This document shows, piece by piece, positions 15,201 to 18,104 of a stretch of DNA of 18,104 nt. The stretch is from the NCBI GenBank assembly GCA_965369375.1, contig CBDUQN010000061.1, positions 1 to 18,104 of the forward strand, in the 5' to 3' direction. Every line of letters begins with the position of its first letter. Position 1 is the stretch's first letter. Under the pieces are notes generated by a model, which worked only from the letters and a program-made list of their open reading frames with translations, did not search any database and was not told where the DNA came from. The DNA is from CBDUQN01 sp965369375 (lineage in GTDB: Bacteria > Krumholzibacteriota > Krumholzibacteriia > Krumholzibacteriales > Krumholzibacteriaceae). The position numbers and the translations under genes are program-made.

Positions 15201-17197
15201 ATTACCGGCCCGCTTCGAGCCATGGCGGCGCATTCACTGACAGCATTCCTCTGACTCTCTCGGTCGATGAATTCGCGGCGGTAATACCCGGTGCGGCGAT
15301 AACCGAGCTCGGCCTCGATTACTGCATCAAGGTCGAAAACAGCGGACTCTATGCGTACGACCCTCCCGGAGCACCGTATGACTCCTTTTTCTATCAACCC
15401 GTCCACAGCCCCTCGGTTGTCTCATCGTCACCGAAGCCGAACTCGAGTCTCGGGTATCTCGAAGGCCGTCCTATCAGAATTGAGGTCACACTGCCCCAGG
15501 GAACGGTATTTGCAAGCGGCTGGCTCGGCTACCGACTCGGCGGCAGGAGCAACTACACTTCCATGCAACTGGAATACGAAGATCCGTTCTATGTGGCAAC
15601 GATCCCCGGTGACTTTGTGAAAGACCGCGGTGTCGAGTACAATGTCAATGTGACTACCAGCACGAGAACGCTGTGGGACCCCCCGGGCAATCCGCTGGAG
15701 TCACCGCATTCCATTGCAATTACCGTTCAGAACCTCGTAGAATCCAGTTCACACCCGGCGGATGAGTATCGCATGATCTCGATTCCCCTTCGATTCGCCG
15801 AGGATTTCACCGGCACTCTCGACGCGTTGCTCTCTGATCAAGCGGAATTCGGCCCTTACGATCCCACGGTATGGAGATCATTCAGGATCGTGCCCGTGCT
15901 GTCAAAATATGTTGAACTCTCGGAGACATCAGCGGAGGAATATTTCCGTCCTGCCCCTGGAAAGGCTTTCTGGCTGATATCAAAGCATGAGCATAGAATA
16001 GGCACAGCTCCAATCACCGGCTATTCGACACCGACGGACAACGCGTATGAAATTGTCATCGAGCCCGGATGGAACATGATCGGAAATCCATTCAACTTCC
16101 CTCTCGGATGGGATTCTGTCATGGTGGACAGTTTCACCATGGACATGAACGAGGCGCTCAATCTGGTAAGCACCCTCTACCACTGGGAGCCAAGACAATA
16201 CTACAACCCCGATGCCGCGATTCTCTTCCCGTTCGATGGATACTGGATAAAAAACATATCCGACTCTAATCTCACGTTGCGAATTCCCCCGAAGGCATAT
16301 CATGTGCTGGATCATATGGATCTCGCCGGTACCTCCAGCGACCGCTTGACAAGCACGGTGGCGGGATCCTGGCTCATAAAAATCGAAGCCTCCTGTTCTG
16401 AGACATCCGATCTGCATAATTACGCCGGCTCATTCGACGGCGCCGGCAACCAGTGGGACATCTACGACGAGTTCGAGCCGCCCCCGGTTCCGGGGCATTC
16501 AGTTTCGCTCTATTTCCCCCACGGCACCTGGGAGAAGCATCCCGATAGATACACGAGTGATATTCGGGGCTCCTATGAACCGTTGAATCACGGTTATTTC
16601 GAATTCGTTTCAACGAATGAAGAGCTCTGGGGGCATCTGTGGCATTTCGATGTGGCGAAGAGCTTCTCGGACGATGCCGGCGGCGACGAGGTGACGCTAG
16701 ACTTCAGCGGAGTAGAATCGGTGCCCGCAGGGGCCGTTGTTCTTCTGATTGACCGTCATCTATCAAAACAGATCGATCTGCGAACAGAAAGCACCTACCG
16801 CTTCTTTCTCGGTCAGAGGGGTTTCGTGTCGAAGGAAGATGATGCCCGCTTCGTGCTGCTCGTTGGAAGTGAGGAATTCGTCGGCGAGCATGAGGACGAG
16901 CTTCCGAAGCCGCCGACGGCGACCGCCCTCCACCAGAACTACCCGAATCCATTCAATCCTTCGACGATCATCCGCTACGACATCGCTGCGCCCGGCACCG
17001 TCGAGCTCAAGATATACGATGCCCGAGGAACGCTCGTAAAAACACTTCTCCAGGAACACCGCGATCCCGGCAGGTACGAGATCGGCTGGGACGGCACGAA
17101 CAACACCGGCCTTCGTGTCGCCTCCGGCATCTACTTCTATCGCCTCCGGACCGGTACAGGATTCACAAAAACACGCAAAATAATCCTGCTGCGCTGA
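12215..17197 (+). CDS. Large FG-GAP/VCBS repeat secreted protein with FlgD-Ig/type IX sorting tail
   Basis: 1660 residues. Signal peptide 1-35 with cleavage after VLA; then fourteen FG-GAP repeats (~43-725) of about 49 residues with DxDGDGDxD calcium loops. Unit 8 (DDDEYLD) and unit 4 (DGNGYLD) have weakened loops. After the repeats come the same conserved VDIESDPVWI domain (~745-850), an ASH/Hydin-like Ig domain (~855-960), two tandem Ig-like modules (~962-1055 and ~1068-1175, the upstream paralogue has only one), the YRMISIPL / GWNMIGNPFNFP domain (~1187-1370), a beta domain holding LWGHLWHFDVAKSF, and the tail YPNPFNPSTIIRYDI (~1575-1660) ending IILLR. It is a tandem paralogue of the frameshifted gene before it and overlaps it by ATGA; its own ribosome site is weak, so coupling is likely. 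Probably a surface adhesin or ligand-binding protein; the ligand is unknown. Confidence 0.9.
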   Translation: MIYFELKRRHWHLTQALILLVCFIISLFSFHPVLAQPPHFTNNPVWWSNISFDTWEMAIGDINGDGYLDLVCGNEQYVTLYMNTGGSLSTTPAWSSEPGFRTRGVALGDIDGDGDLDLLCGNFIHSNTLYLNTGGTFSSTPDWASEKTYATASAILGDIDADGDLDLVCGNDGDSNTVYLNEGGTFPVTPAWSSDQMNKTIDVALADVDGNGYLDLVCANDGQNTLYLNTNGSFPHIPSWTSEPTDVSLDVVLGDVDGDGDLDIIFGNQEGNNTLYRNEGGSFPVTPELISESGWERGGIDLGDIDGDGDLDLVCGMRGDRNAIYLNEDGTFSETPAWSSGQINSTESVAFGDIDGDGDLDLLCGNFIQSNTLYRNLCGAFSTMSMWSPERTDATRSVTLGYIDDDEYLDVVFGNYAENSTLYLNINGSFSTVPDWESGPSRTVGVAMGDVDGDGDLDLVCANYNESDALYLNQGGTFSSIPDWETDSAYNTMGLALGDIDGDGDLDLVCGHFNESNAFYINEGGSFVSDPTSMLGPPFNTECAILGDVDGDGDLDFVCGSYGNKNTFYINEAGTLSASPAWYSGPRNLSLDVAVGDVDGDGDADIVYGNKALSNTIYPNELGLFSATPEWIGGPDNTRSVILEDVDGDGSLDLTCGNRDGQNTLLLNYNGMFSTTPAWASDSAYTTRGAAMGDVDGDGDFDLVCGNAAQTNTFYEGIKTPTIKGDPLTPTHYQPYSSAYVQFVKANQIDVNLYQIRFTAVDIESDPVWILLEYQHRGEPMWHPVEISGQTGKIGPFPSSPEGIDGSFDWDTSSLPFDNRDIVLRLKVISTPMRVSKIQHVVSFLYRLDAISPVRPEITTSDDILSFSTVTIGDTISTDFIISNSGSAELIVADIILPSTEMKLPHATPCSLQVGERDTLTISLEPREELSISGGVQIVCNDPLSPIVLLQVEADIRALDFKTKLLSQADTIPLGEAVTVEVTPEPGVHIEGGYLYYRPASSHGGAFTDSIPLTLSVDEFAAVIPGAAITELGLDYCIKVENSGLYAYDPPGAPYDSFFYQPVHSPSVVSSSPKPNSSLGYLEGRPIRIEVTLPQGTVFASGWLGYRLGGRSNYTSMQLEYEDPFYVATIPGDFVKDRGVEYNVNVTTSTRTLWDPPGNPLESPHSIAITVQNLVESSSHPADEYRMISIPLRFAEDFTGTLDALLSDQAEFGPYDPTVWRSFRIVPVLSKYVELSETSAEEYFRPAPGKAFWLISKHEHRIGTAPITGYSTPTDNAYEIVIEPGWNMIGNPFNFPLGWDSVMVDSFTMDMNEALNLVSTLYHWEPRQYYNPDAAILFPFDGYWIKNISDSNLTLRIPPKAYHVLDHMDLAGTSSDRLTSTVAGSWLIKIEASCSETSDLHNYAGSFDGAGNQWDIYDEFEPPPVPGHSVSLYFPHGTWEKHPDRYTSDIRGSYEPLNHGYFEFVSTNEELWGHLWHFDVAKSFSDDAGGDEVTLDFSGVESVPAGAVVLLIDRHLSKQIDLRTESTYRFFLGQRGFVSKEDDARFVLLVGSEEFVGEHEDELPKPPTATALHQNYPNPFNPSTIIRYDIAAPGTVELKIYDARGTLVKTLLQEHRDPGRYEIGWDGTNNTGLRVASGIYFYRLRTGTGFTKTRKIILLR
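12341..14385 (+). repeat. FG-GAP/VCBS coding repeat array 2 (14 units)
   Basis: Fourteen units of close to 147 bp each. The cysteine after the calcium loop is kept in 11 of 14; units 5, 8 and 12 have Phe or Tyr there. The unit number equals that of array 1. Confidence 0.8.
16909..17197 (+). other. Sorting-tail coding region, copy 2
   Basis: Counterpart of the tail at 11935-12218, with YPNPFNPSTIIRYDI, VELKIYDARG and IILLR at the end. It marks the second FG-GAP protein for the same export and anchoring route. Confidence 0.75.
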
Positions 17198-17293
17198 TGA
17201 ATGTTGGCTGAAAACCCGCTGATGCCTTAAAGCCCTTCCCCTGTCGGAGCAGAAACACTATTAATTCTCCCGTTAATCCTCCCGGGGTTGCTA

Positions 17294-17322
17294 TTGACAA
17301 TAGAATTCTCGTTCTGTACACT
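17294..17322 (+). promoter_or_regulatory. Putative sigma70-type promoter for the third FG-GAP gene
   Basis: A perfect TTGACA (17294-17299) and TACACT (17317-17322, four of six matches) are separated by 17 bp, about 75 bp before the start codon. This suggests that the third FG-GAP gene is transcribed on its own. The 198-bp gap 17198-17395 otherwise holds no gene; only a weak ATTAA/TTAAT inverted repeat (17260-17277) was seen. Confidence 0.55.
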
Positions 17323-17395
17323 TAGTAGGCTCATCAAACGATTGCAACTAGGTAACTTGACCGACAAAGGTGAAAGGGTAGGTTAGACAAGACGT

Positions 17396-18104
17396 ATGAC
17401 CTCGCTGAAACTCTTCACCCTGAGATCGAGAGCGCATTCGCGCATATTTATATTTGTATCTGTCCTGCTCCAATCATCACTGCTCGCCGGGTATGGCTAC
17501 TGCAAGGAGCCCTACTTTTCAGCGCTTCCAGCCTGGTCGTCGGAACCGGCGAATCCTACCTGGAGCGTAGCCCTCGGCGATATCGACGGCGACGGCGACC
17601 TCGACCTCGTCTGCGGGAATGCTGGTAGTATCACTGGCCAGAGCAACACGCTCTACCTGGGCGACAACGGTACCTTTCAGACCTCTCCCGCCTGGTCGTC
17701 GGGACCGGCGAATGATACACGGAGCGTGGCCCTCGGCGACATCGACGGCGACGGCGACCTCGACCTCGTCTGCGGGAATTATGGTGGTGTCACCACTGGC
17801 CAGAGCAACACGCTCTACATCAACGACAACGGTACCTTTCAGACCTCTCCCGCCTGGTCGTCGGGACGGGCGAATCGTACCCGGAGCGTGGCCCTCGGGG
17901 ACATCGACGGCGATGGCGACCTCGACCTCGTCTGCGGGAACAACCAGCAGCCCAACACGCTCTACATCAACGACAACGGTACCTTTCAGACCTTTCCCGC
18001 ATGGTGGTCGGAACCGGCGAATGTTACCTGGAGCGTGGCCCTCGGGGACATCGACGGCGATGGCGACCTCGACCTCGCCTGCGGGAATTATGGTTCTAGC
18101 AATA
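17396..18104 (+). CDS. FG-GAP/VCBS repeat secreted protein, N-terminal part (runs off window)
   Basis: An open frame of 236 codons from ATG 17396 to the window end. An in-frame TAG at 17384-17386 and the lack of another ATG fix the start; the ribosome site is weak. A signal peptide (basic N-terminus, hydrophobic core about residues 18-34, IFIFVSVLLQSSLLAG) is followed by four FG-GAP repeats at 49-54 residue spacing with the GDIDGDGDLDLVCGN core and NTLYINDNGTFQTSPAW linker; unit 4 is cut by the edge. Calcium loops are intact in all. The repeats are nearly identical in DNA sequence, unlike those of the two genes upstream, and codons favour C at the third position (GAC, CTC), so this array looks younger. 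By family the missing part probably holds more repeats and a sorting tail, which cannot be checked here. Confidence 0.88.
   Translation, partial: MTSLKLFTLRSRAHSRIFIFVSVLLQSSLLAGYGYCKEPYFSALPAWSSEPANPTWSVALGDIDGDGDLDLVCGNAGSITGQSNTLYLGDNGTFQTSPAWSSGPANDTRSVALGDIDGDGDLDLVCGNYGGVTTGQSNTLYINDNGTFQTSPAWSSGRANRTRSVALGDIDGDGDLDLVCGNNQQPNTLYINDNGTFQTFPAWWSEPANVTWSVALGDIDGDGDLDLACGNYGSSN
17531..18104 (+). repeat. Near-identical FG-GAP coding repeats, array 3 (partial)
   Basis: Units begin at 17531, 17690, 17852 and 17999, giving periods of 159, 162 and 147 bp. All differences in length fall in the loop after CGN. The block from GTGGCCCTCGG through GACCTCGACCTCG is almost unchanged between units. Confidence 0.85.

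Noticed and set aside
17260..17277. Inverted repeat ATTAA/TTAAT with an 8-nt loop as possible terminator
   Set aside because: The stem is only five A/T pairs and no T-run follows.

Overview
The window reads as a piece of a Gram-negative chromosome from the wider FCB assemblage (Bacteroidetes/Chlorobi/Fibrobacteres and candidate phyla around them, such as Krumholzibacteria- or Latescibacteria-like lineages). The pointers are an outer-membrane beta-barrel, large exported FG-GAP/VCBS repeat proteins that end in a YPNPFNPST-type tail (FlgD-Ig / type IX secretion type A sorting domain), and signalling proteins with PEGA domains. The phylum is inferred from gene style only. All real genes lie on the + strand; no RNA gene, insertion sequence, CRISPR array or phage gene was seen.

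Region 1 (1-2142) holds the 3' part of an outer-membrane beta-barrel gene, followed 2 nt later by a PrsW-family intramembrane protease. Region 2 (2143-7356) begins with a promoter-bearing gap with three phased GATGTCC repeats. It then holds an exported TPR/PEGA protein, a membrane STAND-like ATPase with four PEGA domains outside the membrane, and, in ATGA overlap, a Ser/Thr protein kinase fused to a second ATPase of the same type. Together these look like an envelope-to-cytoplasm signalling unit: PEGA sensors outside, paired NTPase modules inside, and a kinase as output.

Region 3 (7357-18104) is a tandem family of secreted FG-GAP repeat proteins. The first (7526-12218) is broken by one extra G in a G7 tract at 9166-9172; without it the frame is a single 1563-residue protein. 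The second (12215-17197, 1660 residues) overlaps it by ATGA. After a gap with a good sigma70-type promoter, a third begins at 17396 and runs off the window. The first two each carry 14 FG-GAP repeats, which fits two seven-bladed propellers, then a shared C-terminal architecture ending in the sorting tail. Nearly every repeat has a cysteine after the calcium-loop motif.

The most interesting points are the paired NTPase/kinase/PEGA module, the phased repeats upstream of it, the homopolymer frameshift, and the regular 14-repeat architecture with one cysteine per blade. None of the functional links between regions is shown directly; they rest on adjacency and domain content.
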